This document shows, one piece after another, positions 8,593 through 16,948 of a stretch of 64,000 nucleotides of DNA. The notes under the pieces are model-generated. The model ran no database searches and was not told the origin of the DNA. It saw only the letters and a list, made by a program, of their open reading frames with translations. Position numbers and translations under genes: made by a program. The stretch is from an uncultured Marvinbryantia sp. (GTDB lineage: Bacteria; Bacillota; Clostridia; Lachnospirales; Lachnospiraceae), in the NCBI GenBank assembly GCA_934408725.1, contig CAKRVB010000002.1, positions 62,001 to 126,000 of the forward strand, read 5' to 3'. Each line of letters opens with the position of its first letter. Within the stretch, counting starts at the first letter, position 1.

Positions 8593-8930
8593 CACTTACA
8601 CAACAGATTATCACCATAGGCTTATGCGTCCTTGGCACTATGACGACACGTTTTCTTCCATTTATGATTTTCAATGAACATCATAAGACACCGGAATTTA
8701 TACAGTATCTCGGAAAATATCTGCCACCTGCGGTCTTTGGCATGCTGGTGATTTACTGTCTGAAAAATGTCAGCATTTTCCATGGCAGTCACGGCATTCC
8801 AGAACTGATCTCCATTCTGGTCACAGGCGGGCTGCATATCTGGAAGCGCCAGATGCTGATCTCCATTGCTGGCGGCACCATCTGCTACATGCTGCTAATC
8901 CATTGGGGACGGTGTTTTCTGGCTTTTTGA
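8589..8930 (+). CDS. azlD: branched-chain amino acid exporter small subunit, AzlD
   Basis: The protein has 113 residues with about four membrane helices and the family features TRFLPFMIF (about 18-26) and [16 protein letters not shown] (43-58). It overlaps azlC by 4 bases. Its last nine or so residues (HWGRCFLAF) are encoded by a REP-like element that runs over the stop codon, so the native tail was probably replaced when the repeat arrived. About four helices remain, so function may be unaffected. Confidence 0.9.
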   Translation: MTLTQQIITIGLCVLGTMTTRFLPFMIFNEHHKTPEFIQYLGKYLPPAVFGMLVIYCLKNVSIFHGSHGIPELISILVTGGLHIWKRQMLISIAGGTICYMLLIHWGRCFLAF

Positions 8931-8932
8931 GT
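8901..8932 (+). repeat. REP-like element over the azlD stop codon
   Basis: This stretch shares GGGGACGGTGTTTTCTGGCT with the palindrome at 110-191, here as a single arm. It encodes the last azlD codons and its stop. Confidence 0.8.
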
Positions 8933-8947
8933 GTCCCAAATAACTTT

Positions 8948-8978
8948 CAGGGCGGCGAAGAAACTCTTCGCCGCCCTG
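8948..8978. terminator. 13-bp hairpin between convergent azlD and glucosaminidase genes
   Basis: CAGGGCGGCGAAG (8948-8960) pairs exactly with 8966-8978 around a 5-nt loop. It is very G+C rich. The T-run is weak on both strands, so intrinsic termination is likely but not certain. Confidence 0.6.
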
Positions 8979-8985
8979 TTCTCAT

Positions 8986-9936
8986 TCACATCTTATCATA
9001 TTTTGTCAGATTATATTTTTTTACAATCTTACATAGCTTGGATACGTATTTGGGATCAGTAGCATATCCACCATCTTTGATGATCTGAAATGCTTTTTTA
9101 TAATTCTTACAGCCTTTCAGTCCCTGATATCTGAGTCTGGATCCATTCATCGCTGTATTCAGATAGCTGGAATGATCGGAAATGCTTTTCTGATAGGAGC
9201 TGTATGCCCGGAATTTTGCTGTGACCGTATACCATTTTCCTCCAATATACTCTTGCGTCTTCTTAGAAAAGGTCTTACCGCCCCAGCCACCGGCCTTGAT
9301 TCCAAAGAGGTTCTTTCCTTCCAGTGCCAGAGAAGATGTACCATATGCACTTTCGTGAATGGCCTGCGCCATGGTCACAGAAGCCAGAATTCCTGTCTTT
9401 TTCATATCTCTGACTGCCATTGGTGCAATCGTCGCAATGAAGTCTTCATTGGTTGGTACTTTTTGATACCAGGCTCCATTCTTATCAAAATAATAATCCT
9501 GCTTGTTCAGTGCCTTCCATTCACTCTTGTAGGTGGCACCAATGGTTCCCTTTTTTCCACTTTTTCGGAAATAGTACTCTTTTTTTCCAATCTTTTTCCA
9601 GCCGGTAACCAGTTTTCCCTTCTCGCCCGGTTCTCCCTTTTTCTCAAAATAGAACCGCTTCGATCCTATCGTCTTCCAGCCGGTCTGCAGATTTCCATTT
9701 TTATCAAAACAGTACCAGCTGCCATGGATTTTCGTAAATCCTGATTTTGCGTATTTCTTATTGGCATAACGATAACGCAGCTTTCCATTTTTGCTGATCC
9801 ATTTGCCGGCTGCTTTTTTCACCGTCGCTTCTGCTGAATTCTGCGTTGCCGCCTCGGTTCTGACCGGCACCAGCAGCAGACTCGTCAGACTCAAAAACAT
9901 CAGGCAAATGAATACGATTCTTTTACAGTTTTTCAT
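8986..9936 (-). CDS. secreted endo-beta-N-acetylglucosaminidase with cell-wall-binding repeats
   Basis: The protein has 316 residues from the start at 9936 (GGGAG site, then MKNCKRIVFICLMF); upstream ATGs at 9948 and 9990 lack a site. A signal peptide covers about residues 1-30, ending near RTEAAT. Residues 40-150 hold about four to five choline-binding-type repeats of the form G-W-K-x-I-G-x-K-x-Y-F. The C-terminal half is a glucosaminidase domain (FIATIAPMAVRDM, catalytic Glu in QAIHESAYGTSSLA, NLFGIKAGGW), as in LytD/FlgJ-type autolysins that cut peptidoglycan glycan chains. It is probably monocistronic, followed by the hairpin at 8948. Confidence 0.88.
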   Translation of the reverse strand: MKNCKRIVFICLMFLSLTSLLLVPVRTEAATQNSAEATVKKAAGKWISKNGKLRYRYANKKYAKSGFTKIHGSWYCFDKNGNLQTGWKTIGSKRFYFEKKGEPGEKGKLVTGWKKIGKKEYYFRKSGKKGTIGATYKSEWKALNKQDYYFDKNGAWYQKVPTNEDFIATIAPMAVRDMKKTGILASVTMAQAIHESAYGTSSLALEGKNLFGIKAGGWGGKTFSKKTQEYIGGKWYTVTAKFRAYSSYQKSISDHSSYLNTAMNGSRLRYQGLKGCKNYKKAFQIIKDGGYATDPKYVSKLCKIVKKYNLTKYDKM

Positions 9937-9968
9937 ACTCGCTCCCATATCTCTGTTATATTTTTCTC

Positions 9969-10010
9969 GTAACTGTTCAGTACCCTTCACAGTGGAGTCT
10001 GAATCGTTAC
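9969..10010. repeat. imperfect palindrome, family A copy 1
   Basis: GTAACTGTTCAGTACC opens the element and a mismatched complement (GAATCGTTAC) closes it. Similar elements lie at 26773-26819 and 53584-53628. It lies in the gap between the solute-binding-protein gene and the glucosaminidase gene. Confidence 0.6.
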
Positions 10011-10068
10011 TTTTTCTTTATTATAAATAACTTCCGAAAAATACTCAAGACACAGGAGCAGAGTTTTC

Positions 10069-10100
10069 AAAAAGCCACTTTTACACGTCCCCAATGGCTC
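10069..10100 (-). repeat. REP-like element, second subtype, at the end of the solute-binding-protein gene
   Basis: These 32 bases are identical to 16947-16978. On the minus strand it reads GCCATTGGGGACGTGTAAAA. The first base of the element's flank (10100) is part of the stop codon of the gene at 10100-11149. Confidence 0.85.
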
Positions 10101-11149
10101 TATTCTACTTCTTTACCTGCCAGGAGTGGAGTGAATTTCTCGATGATGGCATCTCGATCCTGTGCGGCTTTGGCCAGATCCAGATCACACAGATTTTCCA
10201 GTGGAGTCTCGCTATAGCCTTCTGGGATGTCGCCGATGACACCACGTCCGGTAATTGGATATTCCGTTGCGTATTCTTCCATCGCTTCATCGGAAATTGC
10301 CCAGTCAAGGAACGTGTATGCTGCCGGATTGATTTCTTCTTTGTTGATCAGACAGTTTGCTTCTACATCCCATCCACAGCCTTCTGACGGGAATACAACT
10401 TCGATTGGGTTGCCTTCCTGAAGCAGTGTGGAGCAGCGATAACCAAAGGAAATACCGATACCACATTCTCCTGCTGCTGCCATCTTGGCCGGTTTGGAAC
10501 CTGATGTGGTGTAGTTCAGGATATTTTTATTTAATTCATTCAGGTAGTTCCATCCTTCCTCCTCTCCCATGATCTGCAGAATACCATTGACGGATAACAT
10601 ACCGGTTCCGGAAGAGGTCGGGTCTGGCATAATGATCATACCTTCATACTGTGGATCTGTCAGATCTGCAAAGGAAGTCGGTACCGGGACCCCTGCTTCT
10701 TCACATACATCCGTATTTACCGCAAATGCAGTTTCATATACATCACAGCCAGTCCAGAGGGCTGCGTCACTATCGCTGTCCCAGAACTTTGGATCCAGCT
10801 TGTCAGCACCTTCCGGTGTATAACCTTTGATCAGATCGTAAGGTTCCAGCTGAAGCAATACGGATGCGGAAGTTCCCCAGATGACATCTGCTACCGGATT
10901 ATCTTTTTCTGCAATGACTTTTGCAATCAGTGTACCAGTGGATTCGCGGATCACATCGACCTTAATATCCGGATATTTTTCATAGAATGACGCCAGATAT
11001 TTATCGATCTGATCATCTTCAAATGCAGTATAAATGGTCAACGATCCTTCCGTTGCTTTCTCTTCTGCACTGACGCCCAGCACTGGAACGGTGACTGCTG
11101 CCATTACTGCCATTGCTGTTACCAGATTCTTTTCCATTCTTTTCTTCAT
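10100..11149 (-). CDS. 2-aminoethylphosphonate-type ABC transporter, solute-binding protein
   Basis: The protein has 349 residues from the start at 11149 (GGAGGG site). A signal peptide spans about 1-25 (VTVPVLGVSAEE); there is no lipobox. The mature part follows the PhnS-like pattern: LTIYTAFEDDQIDKYLASF, STGTLIAKVIAEK, ADVIWGTSAS, MPDPTSSGTGML, NYTTSGSKPAKMAAAGE, GIGISFGYR. These blocks separate the aminoethylphosphonate group from general Fe(III) or spermidine binders. It follows its permease gene after 56 bases. Substrate is inferred from family resemblance; iron or another small anion is less likely. Confidence 0.75.
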   Translation of the reverse strand: MKKRMEKNLVTAMAVMAAVTVPVLGVSAEEKATEGSLTIYTAFEDDQIDKYLASFYEKYPDIKVDVIRESTGTLIAKVIAEKDNPVADVIWGTSASVLLQLEPYDLIKGYTPEGADKLDPKFWDSDSDAALWTGCDVYETAFAVNTDVCEEAGVPVPTSFADLTDPQYEGMIIMPDPTSSGTGMLSVNGILQIMGEEEGWNYLNELNKNILNYTTSGSKPAKMAAAGECGIGISFGYRCSTLLQEGNPIEVVFPSEGCGWDVEANCLINKEEINPAAYTFLDWAISDEAMEEYATEYPITGRGVIGDIPEGYSETPLENLCDLDLAKAAQDRDAIIEKFTPLLAGKEVE

Positions 11150-11205
11150 AATATAGTCCCTCCTTCTTTTTGCTGCAATGCAGCCATTTATCAATGACGC
11201 TTACT

Positions 11206-12939
11206 TCAGGCGGCTCCTTTCCACCGGTTCAGACGTTTTGATACTTTATGATTGACGATTTCATAGATGCTGCGTACGGCTACATTGATCAGGAAAATGA
11301 GAATCGACATAGCTGCTGCCGCTGCATAATCGCCATTGTCATCCATATTCAGGATGGCGATTGATGCCGGTTTGCTCTGGGCAGTATAGAGAAATACCAC
11401 CGCCGAGACGGTTACCATGGCATTGACAAAGAAATAAATCAGTACTTCCAGCACCGCATTGACGGACATCGGAAGTGATACTTTAAAAAATACTTCCCAG
11501 AATGGAATACTCATGGACTCTGCCACGTTCTCATATTCCCTGTCCAGTTTCTTCAGTGCGGTAGTCGCCGTCATAAATGTGACGGAAAACAGATGAATAA
11601 TCGTACACCAGATCATGATGATAAAAGATCCATACATACCGGAAAACAGATTAGGCACCGTCACATGCAGGAATGGCAATGTGATCTTCGTTTTATTAAA
11701 GAACATGATATAGCCAAGCCCCAGAACCAGTCCCGGTAATGCCATTGGCACTGTAGCAAAGAATCTGCACACACTGGCCAGACCACGGTAATTCTGCCCC
11801 TTTTCAATCAGATATGCAAATACAAATACCAGAATCGTTCCGATCACTGCAGTTCCCAGCGACAGCTTCACACTGTTTACGAAGCTGACCACTCCGGTTC
11901 CATGAAGAGCCGCTCCAAAGTTAAAATGATCCAGGGTAAAGGTAAAATCATACGGCCATCTTTTTACGAATGCAGATAAGGCCACAGCTCCGATCAGAAT
12001 CAGAAAGCATCCTACTACACAGCTGTCAAAAATCTGATAAAAAATATCTCTGCCTCTGCTGTGTTCCGGTGTAAAAGCTACTGCCTTAGATGACAGCTCG
12101 TTTCTGGCATTCTTTTTCTGCATCATCAGATCAATGACGAAAGAGATCAGTGCCGGTATGGTCAGGACCACACCTACCACAGCTCCCATGGACATCTTCT
12201 GCTGACCAACCACCTGACGATAGATATCTGTAGCCAGCACGTTGTAGTTGCCTCCTACTACTTCCGGTGCACCAAAATCGGTAAAGCTCATGGTGAAACA
12301 GGCAATAAAGCAATTGATCAGTCCATATCTCAGTGATGGCAGCGTAATACGGAAAAAGGTGCGCATCGGTGTGGAATCCATGACTCTTGCGGCTTCATAC
12401 AGCCGATTATCTGCACTGTCCAACGCCACGGACAGGATCATGTAGGACTGTGGCAGACAGTAAACCACCAGCGCCATGATGATTCCCGTTGGTCCGTAAA
12501 GTCCGATATCCACACCCAGAATCTTGGTCACAAATCCGGTTCTGCCGAACAGATACATCAGCGCCATGCCATGTACCATGGTCGGAATAAAGATAGGGAT
12601 CAACGCCAGATAACGATAGATCTGTTTTCCCTTCATATTGGTTCTGGTGATTCCATAGGCATACAGAAGACCGATCACGGTAGACAATGTTGCTGTAATC
12701 ACAGAAATAAAAAGAGAATGTCCGATGGAGGAAAACAGCAGTGGATTGCCAAAATATTCTTTAAAATTTCCCAGTCCCACCCAGTTTCCCAGGTCATCCG
12801 TGAAGATCTGTCCGAACATCATCAGCATCGGCATCACCAGGAAAACTGCAAACCAGAACAGCATGATCACCATCAGGACTTTCTGTATGGCATCTCCGGA
12901 ATCAAATGTTTTATGTGTTGTTGTATTTTTGTTTTTCAT
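11206..12939 (-). CDS. 2-aminoethylphosphonate-type ABC transporter, fused double permease
   Basis: The protein has 577 residues from the start at 12939 (GAGGA site; 12948 is too close to it). It contains two permease halves of about six helices each. The two EAA-type loops that touch the ATPase are EAARVMDSTPMRTFFRITLP (about 185) and a matching ENVAESMSIPFWEVFFKVSLP block (about 475). Fused permeases of this length are typical of Fe(III) and PhnU2-type aminoethylphosphonate systems. The gene lies between the ATPase and binding-protein genes in one minus-strand operon. Confidence 0.82.
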   Translation of the reverse strand: MKNKNTTTHKTFDSGDAIQKVLMVIMLFWFAVFLVMPMLMMFGQIFTDDLGNWVGLGNFKEYFGNPLLFSSIGHSLFISVITATLSTVIGLLYAYGITRTNMKGKQIYRYLALIPIFIPTMVHGMALMYLFGRTGFVTKILGVDIGLYGPTGIIMALVVYCLPQSYMILSVALDSADNRLYEAARVMDSTPMRTFFRITLPSLRYGLINCFIACFTMSFTDFGAPEVVGGNYNVLATDIYRQVVGQQKMSMGAVVGVVLTIPALISFVIDLMMQKKNARNELSSKAVAFTPEHSRGRDIFYQIFDSCVVGCFLILIGAVALSAFVKRWPYDFTFTLDHFNFGAALHGTGVVSFVNSVKLSLGTAVIGTILVFVFAYLIEKGQNYRGLASVCRFFATVPMALPGLVLGLGYIMFFNKTKITLPFLHVTVPNLFSGMYGSFIIMIWCTIIHLFSVTFMTATTALKKLDREYENVAESMSIPFWEVFFKVSLPMSVNAVLEVLIYFFVNAMVTVSAVVFLYTAQSKPASIAILNMDDNGDYAAAAAMSILIFLINVAVRSIYEIVNHKVSKRLNRWKGAA

Positions 12940-12986
12940 AAGTCCCATCCTCTGATTCTTTGTTTTATGATTCTTTCATGCAGCTT

Positions 12987-14075
12987 CTATGCATGCAGAA
13001 GTTGGGCATCCGGCTGAAAATAACACAACTTTCCACGTTTGAACCGGATCGATACCGAATCTCCTTTTTTGATCTGGTATTTGATCATATCATCCAGACT
13101 GAGATCTATGGAAATGTATTCGCTGTTCACCATCTCCTCATCATGTCCTTTCAGGCTAAGCCATAACCGGTACGCATAACCATGGAATTCGATTTCTTTT
13201 ACTTTTACATTGAAAGAATTCAGTGACTTCCGCTCTACAATCTCGATATTTTCCGGCCTGCATGCCTTCAGATTCATCTGATTCAGTGAAAGGTTTTCCA
13301 CCAGAGTCTTATCTGTGGTACTGTTCACATTTTCCAGAATGTCACTGCGGAAGAAGTTAATGGATCCAATAAAATCTGCCACAAACGGGTTGTCCGGATG
13401 ATCATAGATCTCCACCGGTGTTCCCTTCTGCATGATGCAGGCATTGTTCATAACTACAATGGTATCTGCCATGGTAAGTGCTTCTTCCTGATCGTGGGTA
13501 ACCATGATGGTGGTGATGCCCAGCTTCTGCTGCAAAGCCCGGATCTCTTTTCGTACCTTCTGCCTTACCTTTGCATCCAGGGCCGATAATGGTTCATCCA
13601 GAAGCAGGAAATCCGGTTCCACCACCAGGGCTCTGGCCAGAGCAATTCGCTGCTGCTGTCCACCGGATAACTGGGACGGATATTTGTCAATCTGGTCTGC
13701 CAGATTCACCTGTTCCAGTATATTGGTAATCTTCCGGTTCATTTCTTCTTTGGAAAGATGCTGCTTCTTCAGTCCAAAAGCGATATTCTGCCGGACCGTC
13801 ATATTAGGAAATAATGCGTAAGACTGAAACACAATACCAAAGTTCCGTTTGCCTGGCTTTAAGTCTGTAGCATCTTTTCCATTGATATACACTTCTCCGG
13901 CTGACGGCTTTTCCAGTCCTGCAATGATTCTTAATAAAGTAGTTTTGCCACAACCGGATGGGCCCAGGAGACATACGAATTCTCCTTTCTGAACCTGAAG
14001 ATTAATGTCCGACAATGCAGTAAAATTACCATATTTTTTTCCGATATGCTTTAATTCCAGAAAAGTATGTTCCAT
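12987..14075 (-). CDS. 2-aminoethylphosphonate-type ABC transporter, ATPase
   Basis: The protein has 362 residues. Walker A is GPSGCGKTT (about 39-47), the Q-loop follows near IVFQSYALF, the signature is LSGGQQQRIALARAL, Walker B is FLLLDEPLSALD and the switch histidine is in MVTHDQEEA. The C-terminal 120 residues form a TOBE-like domain, as in PotA/PhnT-type ATPases. It is the first gene of the transporter operon. A terminator-like hairpin sits in its leader, and its promoter carries a TGGTACCA operator. Confidence 0.88.
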   Translation of the reverse strand: MEHTFLELKHIGKKYGNFTALSDINLQVQKGEFVCLLGPSGCGKTTLLRIIAGLEKPSAGEVYINGKDATDLKPGKRNFGIVFQSYALFPNMTVRQNIAFGLKKQHLSKEEMNRKITNILEQVNLADQIDKYPSQLSGGQQQRIALARALVVEPDFLLLDEPLSALDAKVRQKVRKEIRALQQKLGITTIMVTHDQEEALTMADTIVVMNNACIMQKGTPVEIYDHPDNPFVADFIGSINFFRSDILENVNSTTDKTLVENLSLNQMNLKACRPENIEIVERKSLNSFNVKVKEIEFHGYAYRLWLSLKGHDEEMVNSEYISIDLSLDDMIKYQIKKGDSVSIRFKRGKLCYFQPDAQLLHA

Positions 14076-14111
14076 ATTCTTCGCCTCTCTTTGTTCATTC
14101 CATTAGAAGAA

Positions 14112-14144
14112 AAAGGCGCTTTCCGCACTTTGGAAAACGCCTTT
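14112..14144 (-). terminator. intrinsic-terminator-like hairpin in the leader of the transporter operon
   Basis: On the minus strand AAAGGCG pairs with CGCCTTT, with an inner TTCC/GGAA extension, and TTTTTCTTCT follows. It lies between the promoter (-10 at 14180-14185) and the ATPase start at 14075. A terminator there would cut transcripts before the first gene, so an attenuator is possible. Confidence 0.6.
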
Positions 14145-14179
14145 GTTTCATCTGCAAATGGATTTTGTAATTGCTGTCT

Positions 14180-14208
14180 AATGTATCTTGGTACCAGGTT
14201 TCTGTCAA
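14180..14208 (-). promoter_or_regulatory. promoter of the transporter operon with TGGTACCA operator in the spacer
   Basis: On the minus strand TTGACA (14203-14208) and TACATT (14180-14185) are 17 nt apart. TGGTACCA (14189-14196) lies in the spacer, 6 nt after the -35 and 3 nt before the -10. Confidence 0.75.
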
Positions 14209-14266
14209 CTATATTTCTGTAAATTTATCATTTTTTTTTTGCATCAGTTTAATGAAAATGTTTGCC

Positions 14267-14295
14267 TTGACGCTATCCTGGTACCATGTTATAAC
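14267..14295 (+). promoter_or_regulatory. promoter of the GntR-led operon with TGGTACCA operator in the spacer
   Basis: TTGACG (14267-14272) and TATAAC (14290-14295) are 17 nt apart. TGGTACCA (14279-14286) sits 6 nt after the -35 and 3 nt before the -10, the same geometry as in the divergent promoter. The two sites share TATCYTGGTACCAKGTTW and are 90 bp apart. Confidence 0.78.
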
Positions 14296-14327
14296 GTGTA
14301 CTCAAAAGAACGTAACAGGAGGCGTCT

Positions 14328-15065
14328 ATGGGGTTCCAGAACAGCGAAGAAATCGAAAAACAGAAACGGGAAATCATCTCCTATATAAAGAACCTGATCG
14401 TGGAACAAGACCTGAAGGAACATGATCATCTTCCTTCTGAAAATCAGTTATCAGAATTGTTTCATGCCAACCGCAACACGGTTCGAGGCGCACTGACGGC
14501 CCTGAAAGCCCAGGGCACAATTTATTCACAAAAAGGGCGCGGTTTCTTTGTCGCAGAACACCCAAAGCCCCTGGTTTACCGTCATGACAATTCCCTTGGA
14601 TTTTCCGAAATCCTGAATCAGGGTACCCGGAACTATACCAGTAAAGTGCTGGCCGTCTTTCGTTCCCATGCTACTTCTCAGGAGGCTTCTTATCTTCATC
14701 TGAATGAGGGAGAAGAAGTCTATCACCTGAAGCAGCTGCGTACTTTTAACGGAAGGAATCTGGCGGTCTGTGATTCCGTGATTCCGGCACGGCTGGTTCC
14801 GGATTTTGAGACGCATGTGGAAAATTTTCAGGGAACCAATCATATTTTCCTGAACAGTTACCATTTTCCGCATCCAACCTGCCGTTATGTGCATCTGGAA
14901 GCATCTCTTCCCACCGAAGAAGAAATGGCACTGCTGGAAATTCCGGAAAATACACCGATTCTCCAGCAGGAGAATATCTTTTATATAGAAGACCTGGGCG
15001 ATATTGAATATTTTACCGTCCGCGCCAGAGGTGATATGTTCCATTTTTCAATGGACTTTCAATAA
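14328..15065 (+). CDS. GntR-family transcriptional regulator with UTRA domain
   Basis: The protein has 245 residues. The N-terminal winged helix (LPSENQLSELFHANRNTVRG, then KGRGFFVAE) is GntR/HutC type, and residues 95-240 form a UTRA effector-binding domain (EVYHLKQLRTFNG, ARLVPDFE). An AGGAGG site precedes the ATG. In Salmonella the aminoethylphosphonate genes are paired with a GntR regulator (PhnR), which matches this divergent arrangement. The paired TGGTACCA sites in its own and the transporter promoter suggest it represses both until an effector binds. Confidence 0.88.
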   Translation: MGFQNSEEIEKQKREIISYIKNLIVEQDLKEHDHLPSENQLSELFHANRNTVRGALTALKAQGTIYSQKGRGFFVAEHPKPLVYRHDNSLGFSEILNQGTRNYTSKVLAVFRSHATSQEASYLHLNEGEEVYHLKQLRTFNGRNLAVCDSVIPARLVPDFETHVENFQGTNHIFLNSYHFPHPTCRYVHLEASLPTEEEMALLEIPENTPILQQENIFYIEDLGDIEYFTVRARGDMFHFSMDFQ

Positions 15066-15084
15066 TTTTAAGGAGGATTTTATT

Positions 15085-15423
15085 ATGAAAAAACTGGAAA
15101 TTATCATCAAACCAGAAAAGCTGGAGATCATCAAAGCCATTCTGGATGAACAGGATGTCAATGGCATGAACTTCGTCAATACCATGGGATATGGCAAACA
15201 AAATGGCACCATCAAATCTTATAATGGCACAGAATACAAGATTGGCTTTGTTCCAAAGATCAAAGTAGAAACCATCATCGCAGACGAAATGGTAGAACCG
15301 ATTGTGACCAAAATTCTGGAAGAAGTCAATACCGGACAGTATGGAGATGGAAAAATTGCGATTTACAATGTTGAAGATTATATCCGTATCCGCACCGGAG
15401 AGAGAGGAAATGACGCACTGTAA
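15085..15423 (+). CDS. P-II family signal protein
   Basis: The protein has 112 residues from the ATG at 15085, which has an AAGGAGG site; an in-frame ATG at 15004 lies inside gntR. P-II features are the start MKKLEIIIKPEKLEIIKAIL, a T-loop region (GKQNGTIKSYNGTEYKIGF, with Tyr at the loop), the B-loop region VNTGQYGDGKIAIYNVEDY and the C-loop RIRTGERG. P-II trimers bind ATP/ADP and 2-oxoglutarate and gate partner proteins. No amtB is nearby: the next gene is MgtC-like, starting on the shared TAATG. The partner is therefore probably that membrane protein (inference). Confidence 0.88.
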   Translation: MKKLEIIIKPEKLEIIKAILDEQDVNGMNFVNTMGYGKQNGTIKSYNGTEYKIGFVPKIKVETIIADEMVEPIVTKILEEVNTGQYGDGKIAIYNVEDYIRIRTGERGNDAL

Positions 15424-16115
15424 TGATGCGTGTGCTGACTTATATAGAAGAATTTAACACCTTCTCCATCTGTCTGCGTCTTGCAATTGCTACTTTATTC
15501 GGTGGCTGCATCGGTCTGGAGCGTGGTGCTCACGGGCAGCCTGCCGGCATACGTACCTTTTCTCTGGTTAGCCTGGGAGCCTGTCTCTCTATGATCACGG
15601 ATGAATATCTGGTACTGGCTTATCAGTCCGGTGATCCTGCCAGACTGGCTGCCCAGGTCATCAGTGGGATCGGTTTTCTTGGTGTGGGCACCATCATCGT
15701 TACCCGTCGCAATTATGTGAAAGGTCTGACCACTGCTGCCAGCCTGTGGGCCACTGCCTGTCTTGGCATCTCGATTGGCTCTGGTTATATCATCGGCAGT
15801 GTGATGGCTTTTCTGATGATTGTATTTGTCATGACGGTGCTGACTGTGATCAGCCATCTGGTGGATGACTATGCCAAAGAAATCAATCTCTACATCGAAG
15901 CTGACAAAGACTGCGGCATTGATGCGATTTATCAGTTTATCAAAAGCAATCATTTCCGTGTGGTCATGATTGACAAACAAAAGAAACAGGCCCTTCAGGG
16001 CAAGGATGGGGTCTATACTGTGAAGCTGAATCTTGGAAAACGCCAGAATCACGCCCTGATCCTGGAGCAGCTTTACGATGTTCCATCGATTCATTATGTA
16101 GAAGAAATCCGCTAG
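15423..16115 (+). CDS. MgtC/SapB-family membrane protein
   Basis: The protein has 230 residues. About five membrane helices cover residues 15-145, with the MgtC signatures GGCIGLERGAHGQPAGIRTF (about 26-45) and GIGFLGVGTIIV. A cytosolic C-terminal domain of about 80 residues follows, resembling the ACT-like tail of longer members. MgtC proteins affect Mg2+ limitation response, ATP synthase or phosphate balance depending on species. The start codon overlaps the P-II stop, so production of the two is coupled. The role here is unknown. Confidence 0.88.
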   Translation: MMRVLTYIEEFNTFSICLRLAIATLFGGCIGLERGAHGQPAGIRTFSLVSLGACLSMITDEYLVLAYQSGDPARLAAQVISGIGFLGVGTIIVTRRNYVKGLTTAASLWATACLGISIGSGYIIGSVMAFLMIVFVMTVLTVISHLVDDYAKEINLYIEADKDCGIDAIYQFIKSNHFRVVMIDKQKKQALQGKDGVYTVKLNLGKRQNHALILEQLYDVPSIHYVEEIR

Positions 16116-16147
16116 ATTTTTTCGGTGCAATTAGGGAGATTACCATA

Positions 16148-16948
16148 ATGTTTACTGCTGATTATCATTTACACAGTATGTTTTCCTTTGATGGACACGA
16201 CACCATCGAGCATATCTGTGAAACAGCCATTCAAAAAGGCCTGGATGAGATTGTTGTCACGGATCATATGGATCTGTATTCCAACAAGCCATATGAGTAT
16301 ATTCTGGACTGCCCGGCGCTCTATGCCGAATTGAAACGCTGTCAGGCACTTTTTCAGGATTGTCTGACTGTGCGGGCCGGTATCGAATATGGGCAGCCCA
16401 TGGTGAATCCTTCCCAGGCACAGAAATTTCTTCAGGATTATCCAGACCTGGATTTTATCATCGGCTCTGTACATAATATGGAAAATGACATCGATGTGGG
16501 AGAATATGATTTTACTAGATGTGACCCTTACACTGTCTACGATCACTATCTGGACTGGCTGATTCTCTTCGCTGAAAACTATGACTATGATGTGATCGGG
16601 CATATTACCTACCCTTTACGCTATATGGCAGAGGCTGGGATTACTCTGAATCTGTCGGCTTTTCTTTTCAAGATTCGCCACCTTTATTCCATTATTATCG
16701 AGCGCGGAAAAGGTATTGAGCTAAATGTGTCTGGCTATCGACAGGCTCTGAAGGAGCCTATGCCAAATGCCATGCTGCTTCATCTCTACCGGGAATGCGG
16801 CGGCCGTATCCTGACCATCGGATCTGATGCACACTACTGCTGTGATGTCGGCAGCCATATCCGCCAGGGACAGGCTCTGGCAAAGGCGGAAGGCTTTTCC
16901 CAGATTACCAGATTCGAAAAACGTGTACCCATCTTTGTAGATATTTAA
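16148..16948 (+). CDS. PHP-domain phosphatase, histidinol-phosphatase (HisK) type
   Basis: The protein has 266 residues. Metal ligands follow the PHP pattern: DYHLHSMFSFDG (His 7, His 9), VVTDHMDLY (Asp/His near 38), Glu in RAGIEYGQP, FIIGSVHNM (His), GHITYPLRY and IGSDAHY near residue 225. This length and motif set match HisK-type histidinol-phosphate phosphatases, but no other his genes are present, so the substrate may differ. An AGGGAG site precedes the ATG. The stop codon is overlapped by a REP-like element. Confidence 0.85.
   Translation: MFTADYHLHSMFSFDGHDTIEHICETAIQKGLDEIVVTDHMDLYSNKPYEYILDCPALYAELKRCQALFQDCLTVRAGIEYGQPMVNPSQAQKFLQDYPDLDFIIGSVHNMENDIDVGEYDFTRCDPYTVYDHYLDWLILFAENYDYDVIGHITYPLRYMAEAGITLNLSAFLFKIRHLYSIIIERGKGIELNVSGYRQALKEPMPNAMLLHLYRECGGRILTIGSDAHYCCDVGSHIRQGQALAKAEGFSQITRFEKRVPIFVDI

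Noticed and set aside
10100..14075. Iron(III) or spermidine transporter
   Set aside because: The binding protein carries the SSGTG, TSGSKP and GIGISFGYR blocks of the aminoethylphosphonate group, and the divergent GntR gene fits that better.
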